From an uncultured Woeseia sp. (GTDB lineage Bacteria > Pseudomonadota > Gammaproteobacteria > Steroidobacterales > Woeseiaceae), in NCBI GenBank assembly GCA_937925605.1, contig CALALV010000094.1:1-19774 (forward strand): a DNA stretch of 19,774 nucleotides. The letters are read 5' to 3'. Made by a program: the position numbers and the translations under genes. The notes beneath the pieces are model-generated. The model was not told the DNA's origin. It did not search any database and worked only from the letters and a program-made list of their open reading frames with translations. Below, piece by piece: positions 1 to 7,515 of this stretch (position 1 is its first letter; every line of letters starts with the position of its first letter).

Positions 1-9
1 GCAGTTGCC

Positions 10-1440
10 TTATCCCATCACGTCCAGGCAGAGCTTCATCAGCCAGCCGGGGACAATGCCGAGCGCCAGGATCGCCATGCCGTTCAGGCTCAGCACCAGC
101 CGGGTGTCCGCGCCGGCGCGGAATAGCGAGCGGTCGGTCGGCTCGTCGAAATACATGTACCAGATGACGCGCAGGTAGTAGTAAGCCCCGACCACGGATG
201 CCACGACCATCAGCACGGCGTAGCCCGTGAAACCGGCCTCGAGCACGGCGCTGATCACGTTCAGCTTGGCAAAGAAGCCCACCCAGGGCGGGATGCCGGC
301 CATGCCGAACATACAGAACATCATGATCAGCGCGAACCACGGGCTGCGCTCGTTCAGGCCCTTGAAGTCGCTGATCGCCTCGGCCTCGTAGCCCTGGCTC
401 GAGAGCAGGATCACCATGCCGAAGGCGCCGGCCGCCATGACCACGTAGGTCAGCGTGTAGAAGATCGCCGCCGCGTAGCCTTCCGTGCTGCCGGTGAACA
501 CGGCCAGCAGGATGAAGCCGACGTGCGCGATCGCCGAGTAGCCGAGCATGCGCTTGATATTGCTCTGCGCGATCGCGACGACGTTGCCGACGACCAGCGA
601 CAGCACACCGACGACCATCAGCATGCCCTGCCACACGCCGTGCAGGTCGCCGAGCCCGTCGACCAGCACGCGCAGCGCGAGCGCGAGTGCGGCGATCTTC
701 GGCGCGGATGCGATGTACAGCGTGACCGGCGAGCGCGCGCCCTGGTAGACGTCGGGCAGCCACATGTGGAACGGAACGCCGCCGAACTTGAACGCGATGC
801 CGACAATCAGGAACGCAAGCCCGAACCACAGCGGCAGCGCGTTCAGGTCGGGGTTCGCGCGCAGCGCCGCGGCGATCTCGTCGAACTGCAGCGTGCCGGT
901 AACGCCGTAGATCCAGGAGATGCCGTACAGCAGCGCGCCGGAGGCGATCGCGCCCAGCACGAAGTACTTCATCGCCGACTCGGCCGCTTGCGCCGAGTTC
1001 CGGTCAAAAGCCACGAGCGCGTACAGCGACAGCGACAGCGTTTCCAGGCCGAGGTACATCGTCAGCAGGCTGTTCGCCGAGATCATGACCAGGATGCCAA
1101 GCACGCCGAACAGGCCGAGCAGGTAGAACTCGCCCTTCAGCAGGTCGTTCTGCTTCAGGTAGTCGCGCGCGTACAGGAAACCGGCGGCCGTGACGATGAC
1201 GGCGCTGAGCTTCAGCAGCTGCGACAGCGGGTCGCTCACGTAACTGCCGTCGAACAGCTCGAGGCGCCCGGCCGGCGCGGTCAGCACGATCGCGACCGCG
1301 GTCAGGGCCAGCGAGGCCAGGCTCAGCCAGACCGTGGCTTGGCGCTGCTCGTCGGAGATGAACAGGTCCGCCAGCAGCACGACGCAGAGCATCGTCAGCA
1401 GGACGATTTCCGGGGCGGCGGGGGTGAATGATCCAAACAT
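10..1440 (-). CDS. nuoN: NADH-quinone oxidoreductase subunit N
   Basis: This is a membrane-arm subunit of complex I and one of the three antiporter-like proton-pumping subunits (proton_antipo_M family). The 476-residue protein is almost wholly hydrophobic, as expected for about 14 transmembrane helices. Hallmark charged residues are visible: Glu133 in MYLGLETLSL on TM5, and Lys218 in IAFKFGGVPFHMWLPD with His225 on the broken TM7. Length is close to the usual 480 or so. The ATG start lies 12 bp after the nuoM stop; an AGGA overlapping that stop codon is the likely ribosome site. It is the last nuo gene, and its TAA lies 10 bases from the window edge, so any operon terminator is outside. Assignment as N rather than M or L rests on its terminal position and the LETLSL and FKFGGVPFH signatures. 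Confidence 0.98.
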   Translation of the reverse strand: MFGSFTPAAPEIVLLTMLCVVLLADLFISDEQRQATVWLSLASLALTAVAIVLTAPAGRLELFDGSYVSDPLSQLLKLSAVIVTAAGFLYARDYLKQNDLLKGEFYLLGLFGVLGILVMISANSLLTMYLGLETLSLSLYALVAFDRNSAQAAESAMKYFVLGAIASGALLYGISWIYGVTGTLQFDEIAAALRANPDLNALPLWFGLAFLIVGIAFKFGGVPFHMWLPDVYQGARSPVTLYIASAPKIAALALALRVLVDGLGDLHGVWQGMLMVVGVLSLVVGNVVAIAQSNIKRMLGYSAIAHVGFILLAVFTGSTEGYAAAIFYTLTYVVMAAGAFGMVILLSSQGYEAEAISDFKGLNERSPWFALIMMFCMFGMAGIPPWVGFFAKLNVISAVLEAGFTGYAVLMVVASVVGAYYYLRVIWYMYFDEPTDRSLFRAGADTRLVLSLNGMAILALGIVPGWLMKLCLDVMG

Positions 1441-1452
1441 TCGGCGTCAGTC

Positions 1453-2982
1453 CTAGAGTGCGGCCAGTTTCGGCTGGCCTAAGCGTTCGACCAGCCGGTC
1501 GACGGTGACGGTCATCATGTCGACCAGCGGCGCGGGCCACAGGCCGACGATCAGCACGGCCAGCGCCAGCACCCCGAGCACGACGAACTCGCGGCGGTTG
1601 AGATCCGTGAGCGCCTCGACCTTCTCGTTGGCCACGCCGCCGTAGACGACCCGCTTGATCATCCACAGCGTGTAGGCGGCGCCGAGGATCAGCGTCGTCG
1701 CGGCCAGGAATGCATACCAGAAGTTCGCCTTGAAGCTGGCGATGATGACCATGAACTCGCCGACAAAGCCCGAGGTGCCGGGCAGACCGGAGTTCGCCAT
1801 CGCGAACAGCACGAAGAAGGCCGCGAACACCGGCATCGTGTTGGCCACGCCGCCGTAGTCGGCAATCTGCCGGCTGTGCACGCGGTCGTAGAGCACCCCG
1901 ACGCAGAGGAACAGCGCGCCCGAAATCAGGCCGTGCGAGACCATCTGCACCATGCCGCCGGTGACCCCGAGTCCCGCGCCGGTGCCCTCGCCCACGCCGT
2001 AGACGATAAAGAAGCCGAGCGTAACGAAGCCCATGTGCGCGATCGACGAGTAGGCGATCAGCTTCTTCATGTCCTTCTGCATCAGCGCGACCATGCCGAT
2101 GTACACGACGGCGATCAGCGACAGCGCGATCATCAGGCCGGCGAAGTAGGCGCTGCCGTCCGGCAGCATCGGCAGCGACAGCCGCACGAAGCCGTAGCCG
2201 CCCATCTTCAGCATGATTGCGGCCAGGATTACGGAACCGCCGGTCGGCGCCTCGACGTGCGCGTCCGGCAGCCAGGTGTGCACGGGCCACATCGGCACCT
2301 TGACCGCGAACGCGAGCAGGAAGGCGATGAAGATGAGCTGCTGCTCGAACAACGTCAGCGGCACGTCGTTGAACGAATAGAAACTGAAGTCGCCGGTCTT
2401 CGTGTACAGGTAGATGAAGGCCACGAGCATCAGCACCGAGCCGAGGAACGTGTACAGGAAGAACTTGATAGTCGCGTAGATACGCCGCGCGCCGCCCCAG
2501 ATGCCGATGATCAGGAACATCGGTACCAGCATCGCTTCCCAGAAGACGTAGTACAGCACGGCGTCGAGTGCGCAGAACACGCCGATCATGACGCCTTCGA
2601 GGATCAGGAACGCGGAGAAGTACTGCGCCGGGCGCTGGCGAATCGAATCCCAGCCCGCCACGATCACGAGCGGCGTGATGAAGGCCGTGAGCAGGATCAG
2701 CGGCGCCGAGATGCCGTCGACACCGAGGTAATACTCGACGTTGAAGGTCTCGATCCAGCTCGCGCGCTCGACGAACTGCATGCCGGCGGTCGAGTTGTCG
2801 AAATTCGCGTACAGGAATCCGCCGAGCAGCGCCGTCAGCAGTGACACGACCAGCGACAGCATGCGCATGCCGTGCGCGCGCGGGGAGTCCGCGTCGCCGC
2901 CGTCACCGACGGCCAGCACCGCCAGGCCGCCGACGATCGGCAGCCAGATCAGCATGCTGAGAATGTTGTTCGTCAAATCCAT
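1453..2982 (-). CDS. nuoM: NADH-quinone oxidoreductase subunit M
   Basis: This is the second antiporter-like membrane subunit of complex I. The 509-residue polytopic protein has the same length as the E. coli subunit. Key pump residues are present: Glu149 in VFWEAMLVPM, Lys228 in FAVKVPMWPVHTWLPD with His235, and Lys259 in the following helix. The IAYSSIAHMGF motif typical of TM10-11 is also present. The ATG was chosen because it opens the usual hydrophobic N-terminal helix. It lies 59 bp downstream of nuoL, the largest gap inside the operon, and lacks a strong Shine-Dalgarno; only a weak GGGG stretch precedes it. nuoN follows after 12 bp. Confidence 0.98.
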   Translation of the reverse strand: MDLTNNILSMLIWLPIVGGLAVLAVGDGGDADSPRAHGMRMLSLVVSLLTALLGGFLYANFDNSTAGMQFVERASWIETFNVEYYLGVDGISAPLILLTAFITPLVIVAGWDSIRQRPAQYFSAFLILEGVMIGVFCALDAVLYYVFWEAMLVPMFLIIGIWGGARRIYATIKFFLYTFLGSVLMLVAFIYLYTKTGDFSFYSFNDVPLTLFEQQLIFIAFLLAFAVKVPMWPVHTWLPDAHVEAPTGGSVILAAIMLKMGGYGFVRLSLPMLPDGSAYFAGLMIALSLIAVVYIGMVALMQKDMKKLIAYSSIAHMGFVTLGFFIVYGVGEGTGAGLGVTGGMVQMVSHGLISGALFLCVGVLYDRVHSRQIADYGGVANTMPVFAAFFVLFAMANSGLPGTSGFVGEFMVIIASFKANFWYAFLAATTLILGAAYTLWMIKRVVYGGVANEKVEALTDLNRREFVVLGVLALAVLIVGLWPAPLVDMMTVTVDRLVERLGQPKLAAL

Positions 2983-3041
2983 GTGTGCCCGAATGCCCCG
3001 ATGCCTGCCACGCAGGCGTTCTGGTTCTTATCCGCGTGCCG
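2983..3041 (-). other. nuoL-nuoM intergenic spacer with small hairpin
   Basis: This is the only intergenic gap above 13 bp within the nuo operon. It contains a perfect 6-bp stem, GCCTGC/GCAGGC, with a 3-nt loop at 3003-3017. No T-tract follows on the minus strand, so it is not a Rho-independent terminator. It might be an mRNA stability or processing hairpin; no function can be shown from the sequence. Confidence 0.4.
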
Positions 3042-5006
3042 CTACAGCCACAGCAGCCAGCCAAGGAACAGCGTCAGCGCGATGATCATCGCGAACGCGT
3101 AGTGATACAGGTAGCCGGTCTGCAGGTGGCGCAGCACGCCGGCCAGCCGGCCCACGCTGTGCGCCGTGCCATTGACCATCAGCCCGTCGATCAGGAACTG
3201 GTCGCCCTTCTGCCACAGGAAGCTGCCGGCGCGCCGCCCGCCGGCGGCGAAGCCGTCGATCCACAGGTCGTCGAAGTAGTACTTTCTGTCGAGCAGCGTG
3301 TACAGCGGCTTCAACTTCGCCGCGAGTGCCTCCGGGATGTCCGGCCGCTTCAGGTACAGGAACCAGGCGACCAGTACGCCGGCCGCGGCCAGCCAGATCG
3401 CCGGCCCCTGAGCGGCGTGCAGGATGAAGCCGGCGCTGCCGTGGAAGGTCTCGCCGAGCCGCGCGAGCACGTCGTGTGCCTCGCTCACGTACAGGGACTC
3501 GGCGAAGAACCCGCCGAACAGCACGGGCCCGATCGTCAGCCAGCCGATGGTCGCCGACGGGATTGCGAGCAGGATCAGCGGCACTGTCACGACCGCCGGC
3601 GTCTCGTGCAGGTGCGAGCGGGTCTTCTCGTCCATGCGGCCCTTGCCGTGGAATACCAGGAAGAACATGCGGAACGAGTACAGCGCGGTCACGAACACGC
3701 CCAGCAGGACCGACAGGTAGGCGATCCAGTAGACGGCGCCCTGCCCCTGCCAGTGCGAGTACTTGACCGCCTCGATCAGCGCGTCCTTCGAGAAGAACCC
3801 GGAACTGCCCGGGAAGCCGATCAGCGCGAGCGAGCCGATCAGCGCCGTCCAGTAGGTAATCGGCATGTATTTCTTCAGGCCGCCCATCTTGCGAATGTCC
3901 TGCTCGTGGTGCATCGCGATGATCACCGAGCCGGCAGCGAGGAACAGCAGCGCCTTGAAGAAGGCGTGGGTCATCAGGTGGAAGATCGCCGCGCCGTACG
4001 CCGATACGCCGAGCGCCACGGTCATGTAGCCGAGCTGGGACAGCGTCGAGTAGGCGACGACCCGCTTGATATCGTTCTGCACGATACCGAGCAGGCCCAT
4101 GAAGAAGGCCGTCAGCGCGCCGATCACGAGCACGACAGCCAGCGCGGTCTCGGACAGCTCGAACAGCGGCGACATGCGCGCGACCATGAAGATGCCGGCC
4201 GTGACCATCGTCGCGGCGTGGATCAACGCGGAGATGGGCGTCGGGCCTTCCATCGAGTCCGGCAGCCAGACGTGCAGCGGCGCCTGCGCCGACTTGCCCA
4301 TCGCTCCGATGAACAGCAGGATGCAGATCAGCGTCATCGCGTTCCACGGGTCGAATCCCGCGACCCGGATCGTCTGCGCGGCGATGTTGTCGGCCTGCGC
4401 GAAGACCTCGGCGTAGTCCAGCGAGTCGGCGAAGTACACGACGCCGGCGATGCCGAGGATGAAGCCGAAGTCGCCGACCCGGTTGACCAGGAAAGCCTTC
4501 AGGTTCGCGAAGATGGCCGTCTCGCGCGTGTACCAGAAGCCGATCAGCAGGTAGGACACGAGCCCGACCGCCTCCCAGCCGAAGAACAACTGCAGGAAGT
4601 TGTTCGACATGACCAGCATCAGCATCGCGAACGTGAACAGCGAGATGTAGCTGAAGAAGCGCTGGTAGCCCGGGTCGTCGTGCATGTAGCCGATCGTGTA
4701 CACGTGCACCATCAGCGACACGAAGGTGACCACGACCATCATGAGCGCGCTGAGCCGGTCGATAAGGAACCCGATCTCCATGCGCAGCCCGTCGCTGACC
4801 GCCCAGGTGTACACGCTGTAGTTCTGCGTCGTCCCGCCGTCCCAGTACAGGTGCTTCAGCACGACGAGCGACAGCAGGAACGAAAGTCCGACCGCGAGGA
4901 TCGTGACCCAGTGAGCGCCCGCGCGGCCGATCTTCTTGCCGAACAGGCCGGCGACGATGGCCGCGGCCAGCGGGGCGAGGACGATGGTCAGGTGAATGGA
5001 TTGCAT
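3042..5006 (-). CDS. nuoL: NADH-quinone oxidoreductase subunit L
   Basis: This is the distal antiporter-like subunit of complex I. It carries the long lateral helix that runs along the membrane arm. The product is 654 residues, slightly longer than the 613 of E. coli. Visible family features are Glu145 in FFGWEAVGLVSYLLIGFW, Lys238 in GAMGKSAQAPLHVWLPDSM, and His263 in LIHAATMVTAGIF on the discontinuous helix. The reading frame stays open 70 codons further upstream, but that part is arginine-rich nuoK shadow. The ATG at 5006 (MQSIHLTIVLAPL) opens the first transmembrane helix, follows an AAGGG at 9 nt, and lies 5 bp after the nuoK stop, so it is preferred. nuoM follows after 59 bp. Confidence 0.98.
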   Translation of the reverse strand: MQSIHLTIVLAPLAAAIVAGLFGKKIGRAGAHWVTILAVGLSFLLSLVVLKHLYWDGGTTQNYSVYTWAVSDGLRMEIGFLIDRLSALMMVVVTFVSLMVHVYTIGYMHDDPGYQRFFSYISLFTFAMLMLVMSNNFLQLFFGWEAVGLVSYLLIGFWYTRETAIFANLKAFLVNRVGDFGFILGIAGVVYFADSLDYAEVFAQADNIAAQTIRVAGFDPWNAMTLICILLFIGAMGKSAQAPLHVWLPDSMEGPTPISALIHAATMVTAGIFMVARMSPLFELSETALAVVLVIGALTAFFMGLLGIVQNDIKRVVAYSTLSQLGYMTVALGVSAYGAAIFHLMTHAFFKALLFLAAGSVIIAMHHEQDIRKMGGLKKYMPITYWTALIGSLALIGFPGSSGFFSKDALIEAVKYSHWQGQGAVYWIAYLSVLLGVFVTALYSFRMFFLVFHGKGRMDEKTRSHLHETPAVVTVPLILLAIPSATIGWLTIGPVLFGGFFAESLYVSEAHDVLARLGETFHGSAGFILHAAQGPAIWLAAAGVLVAWFLYLKRPDIPEALAAKLKPLYTLLDRKYYFDDLWIDGFAAGGRRAGSFLWQKGDQFLIDGLMVNGTAHSVGRLAGVLRHLQTGYLYHYAFAMIIALTLFLGWLLWL

Positions 5007-5011
5007 TGCCG

Positions 5012-5326
5012 TCAGCCCTTCATCGAATCCAGCTCCGCCACGTTGATGGAGCGTCGGTTGCGGAACAGGACCACGAGGATCGCGAGGCCGATGGCGGCCT
5101 CCGCGGCCGCCACGGTCAGGATGAAGAACACGAACACCTGCCCGGTCTCGTCCCCGAGGTAGCGCGAGAACGCGACGAAGTTGAAGTTGACCGCCAGCAG
5201 CATCAGCTCGATGCACATCAGCAGCAGGATGAGGTTACGGCGATTGATGAAGATACCGGCCACGCTGAGCGTGAACAGGATCGCCGAGATCGTCAGGTAG
5301 TGCGGCAGCCCGATGGTCGACAGCAT
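5012..5326 (-). CDS. nuoK: NADH-quinone oxidoreductase subunit K
   Basis: This is a small membrane subunit of complex I (Mrp antiporter MrpC/MnhC-related) with three transmembrane helices. The 104-residue product carries the two buried glutamates needed for proton transfer: Glu40 in LMCIELMLLAVN and Glu76 in VAAAEAAIGLAI. They correspond to E. coli Glu36 and Glu72. The start ATG shares one base with the nuoJ stop (TAATG), implying translational coupling, with AGAGG seven bases upstream. The frame remains open upstream, but only as nuoJ shadow. nuoL starts 5 bp downstream. Confidence 0.98.
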   Translation of the reverse strand: MLSTIGLPHYLTISAILFTLSVAGIFINRRNLILLLMCIELMLLAVNFNFVAFSRYLGDETGQVFVFFILTVAAAEAAIGLAILVVLFRNRRSINVAELDSMKG

Positions 5327-5928
5327 TACTCCGCCCTCTCCGCGTCCATCTTGACCACGCGGACGCGGTCTTTCGGATCGACCGAGACCTGTTTCGCGAT
5401 GTTCTGCTGCTTGAGGCCCGGCCGGCGGCGCATCGTCAGCGTGATCGCCGCGACGATGGCAAGCAGCAGAATCACGGCCGCGATCTCGAATGCGTAGACG
5501 TGCTCCGTGTACAGCACCGAGCCGAGCGCCTTGGTATTGCTGTAGCCTTCGGGCGTGGCCGCGAAGCCCGTCTGCCCGAGCACGTCCTGGCTCTTGACCC
5601 ACACGAGGTTTACGAGCTCGATGATCATGAGCCCGGCGATCACGAGCCCGAGCCACAGGTAGCGCGTGAAGCTCTCGCGGACCTGCTCGACGTTGATGTC
5701 GAGCATCATGACGACGAACAGGAACAGCACCATGACCGCGCCGACGTAGACGAGCACCAGCACGATGGCGAGAAACTCAGCCTCGGCCAGCAGCCAGAGC
5801 ACCGCGCTCTGGAAGAACGCGAGCACGAGGAACATGACCGCGTGCACCGGGTTCTTCGAAAAAATCACGCCGAGCGCGGCGCCGATCAGCACCGCGGCAA
5901 AGGCATAGAACAGAATGGCGTGGAACAA
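5326..5928 (-). CDS. nuoJ: NADH-quinone oxidoreductase subunit J (TTG start)
   Basis: This is a complex I membrane subunit with five transmembrane helices; its TM3 carries the pi-bulge linked to the quinone-coupled conformational change. The product is 200 residues if translated from TTG. The conserved block LVLVYVGAVMVLFLFVVMML is seen at residues 57-76, and Glu51 lies in AEAEFLAIV. No in-frame ATG exists near the expected N terminus. The TTG at 5928 gives MFHAILFYAFAAVL, the normal start of the first helix. It is preceded by a strong purine-rich GGGGAGAGGGG that begins within the nuoI stop codon. The upstream in-frame extension is arginine-rich nuoI shadow. The stop overlaps the nuoK start by 1 nt. 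Confidence 0.96.
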   Translation of the reverse strand: MFHAILFYAFAAVLIGAALGVIFSKNPVHAVMFLVLAFFQSAVLWLLAEAEFLAIVLVLVYVGAVMVLFLFVVMMLDINVEQVRESFTRYLWLGLVIAGLMIIELVNLVWVKSQDVLGQTGFAATPEGYSNTKALGSVLYTEHVYAFEIAAVILLLAIVAAITLTMRRRPGLKQQNIAKQVSVDPKDRVRVVKMDAERAE

Positions 5929-5939
5929 TCCCCTCTCCC
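5929..5939 (-). promoter_or_regulatory. strong Shine-Dalgarno deciding the nuoJ TTG start
   Basis: On the minus strand the 11-nt gap between nuoI and nuoJ, together with the last base of the nuoI stop, reads GGGGAGAGGGGA directly before TTG. GGAG lies 6 nt from the start codon. With no ATG or GTG close by in frame, this decides the nuoJ start. Confidence 0.7.
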
Positions 5940-6428
5940 CTAGCGGTACTTGGCGTCCGCGGCCTTGTCGGCCGCGATCATGGCGTCGTACCGGTCGCCG
6001 ACGGCGAGCAGCTTGTCCTTGGTCATGATGTTCTCGCCGGGCTTTTCCATGTGGTACTCGTGCAGCCGGGTTTCGACGATCGCGTCGACCGGGCAGGCCT
6101 CCTCGCAGAAGCCGCAGTAGATGCACTTGAACAGGTCGATGTCGTAGCGCGTGGTGCGCCGGGTGCCGTCGTCACCGACCGCCGACTCGATCGTGATCGC
6201 GAGTGCCGGGCACACGGCCTCGCAGAGCTTGCAGGCGATGCAGCGCTCCTCTCCGTTCGGGTAGCGGCGCAGCGCGTGCAGTCCGCGGAAGCGATGCGAC
6301 TGCGGCGTCTTCTCTTCCGGGTAGTAAACCGTGACCGGCTTGCGGAAAAAATTGCGGAAGGTGACGGACAGTCCCTGCCACAGCTCCCACAGCGCAAAGG
6401 TCTTGATGTAGCTCTTGAGAGTGCTCAT
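5940..6428 (-). CDS. nuoI: NADH-quinone oxidoreductase subunit I (2x[4Fe-4S])
   Basis: This is the 8Fe ferredoxin-type subunit that passes electrons through clusters N6a and N6b to N2 in complex I. The 162-residue protein has two CxxCxxCxxxCP motifs: Cys63, 66, 69, 73 (CIACKLCEAVCP) and Cys102, 105, 108, 112 (CIYCGFCEEACP). An amphipathic N-terminal segment, residues 1-30, anchors it at the membrane. The frame is open for another 22 codons upstream, but ATG at 6428 (MSTLKSYIKTF) matches family N-termini. It lies 4 bp after the nuoH stop, with AGGTTGA overlapping that stop. nuoJ follows after 11 bp. Confidence 0.98.
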   Translation of the reverse strand: MSTLKSYIKTFALWELWQGLSVTFRNFFRKPVTVYYPEEKTPQSHRFRGLHALRRYPNGEERCIACKLCEAVCPALAITIESAVGDDGTRRTTRYDIDLFKCIYCGFCEEACPVDAIVETRLHEYHMEKPGENIMTKDKLLAVGDRYDAMIAADKAADAKYR

Positions 6429-6432
6429 GCGT

Positions 6433-7515
6433 TCAACCTGCCAGGCCCGACCAGGGACCGATCTGCATCCAGGCCATGATGCCCTCGACGACAATCCAGA
6501 TGATCGTCACCGGGATGAAGACCTTCCAGCCGAGCCGCATGATCTGGTCATAGCGGTAGCGCGGGAACGTCGCGCGCAACCAGAAGAAAGTGAACATGAA
6601 GAAGGCGATCTTGGCCGCAAGCCAGAAGAAATGCGGCTCGCGCAGGAAGCTGCCCTCGCCCAGGAAGCTCCAGCCCTCGAAGGGCGAGGCCCAGCCGCCG
6701 AGGAAGAAAATCGCGGTCAGCGCCGAGATCAGCACCATGTTGGCGTACTCGGCGAGGAAGAACACGGCGAACGCGACGCCCGAGTACTCGACGTGGAAGC
6801 CCGCGACGATCTCCGACTCGCCCTCCGCAACGTCGAACGGCGCGCGGTTGGTCTCGGCGACGCCCGAGATCCAGTAGACCAGGAACAGCGGCAGCAGCGG
6901 GATCAGGAACCATTGGCTTACGCCGCCGGCCTGCGCCTCCACAATGTCGCCGAGGTTCAGGCTGCCGCCTGCCATCAGCACGCCGACCAGCGCGAAACCC
7001 ATCGCGATCTCGTAGGCGACGATCTGCGCCGCCGAGCGCATCGCGCCGAGAAACGCGTACTTGGAGTTCGTGGCCCAGCCGGCGAGGATCACGCCGTAGA
7101 CGCCGACGGAGGTGAGCGCCAGTACGTACAGCAGCCCGGCGTTGATGTCGGCGATGACGAACTCTGGATGCAGCGGTACGACCGCCCAGGTGGCGAGCGC
7201 CGGAACGATCGACAGCAGCGGCGCAATGACGAACAGGAAGCGGTTCGAGCGCGTCGGCACGATCACTTCCTTGATCAGCAGCTTGATGACGTCCGCGAAC
7301 GGCTGCAGCAGGCCGCGCCAGCCGACCCGGTTCGGACCGATGCGGCCCTGCATGAAGCCGATCACCTTGCGCTCGAAGTAGGTCGAGAACGCGACGGTCA
7401 GGATCACGCCGACCGTGACCACGAGGATCTGCGTCGTCGAGATCGTGACGGTCTGCACCGCCTGCGGCAGGCCGTTCCAGAAGTCGACCAGGAACTGCGG
7501 GATCAGCGCCTTCAT
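6433..7515 (-). CDS. nuoH: NADH-quinone oxidoreductase subunit H
   Basis: This is the membrane subunit that forms the quinone-binding chamber at the junction with the peripheral arm. The product is 360 residues, somewhat longer than the 325 of E. coli, mostly because of its N-terminal part. Signatures are GPNRVGWRGLLQPFADVIKL (residues 60-79) and AETNRAPFDVAEGESEIVAG (near residue 220), the latter being the acidic E-channel loop. Its ATG overlaps the nuoG stop as ATGA, with AAGGGGA nine bases upstream, so translation is probably coupled. nuoI follows after 4 bp. Confidence 0.98.
   Translation of the reverse strand: MKALIPQFLVDFWNGLPQAVQTVTISTTQILVVTVGVILTVAFSTYFERKVIGFMQGRIGPNRVGWRGLLQPFADVIKLLIKEVIVPTRSNRFLFVIAPLLSIVPALATWAVVPLHPEFVIADINAGLLYVLALTSVGVYGVILAGWATNSKYAFLGAMRSAAQIVAYEIAMGFALVGVLMAGGSLNLGDIVEAQAGGVSQWFLIPLLPLFLVYWISGVAETNRAPFDVAEGESEIVAGFHVEYSGVAFAVFFLAEYANMVLISALTAIFFLGGWASPFEGWSFLGEGSFLREPHFFWLAAKIAFFMFTFFWLRATFPRYRYDQIMRLGWKVFIPVTIIWIVVEGIMAWMQIGPWSGLAG

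Noticed and set aside
1004..2290. Long minus-strand frame spanning nuoM and nuoN
   Set aside because: It is an out-of-frame, arginine/alanine-rich shadow crossing two well-supported genes; no domain is recognisable.
2985..5162. 725-codon open frame on the plus strand opposite nuoL
   Set aside because: It is an antisense shadow of a real, conserved gene. Its composition (Arg, Gln, His, Asp, Val-rich, few hydrophobic runs) is what GC-biased third positions produce on the opposite strand. Similar long plus-strand frames at 523-1431, 1876-2844, 6415-7743, 9722-11038, 11519-12835 and 12573-14147 are rejected for the same reason.
5007..5216. N-terminal extension of NuoL (also of NuoJ, NuoI, NuoG, NuoF, NuoE, NuoB, NuoA)
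   Set aside because: The extra upstream codons translate the preceding gene in another frame, lack family similarity, and are less plausible than the internal starts with ribosome sites and stop/start overlaps.
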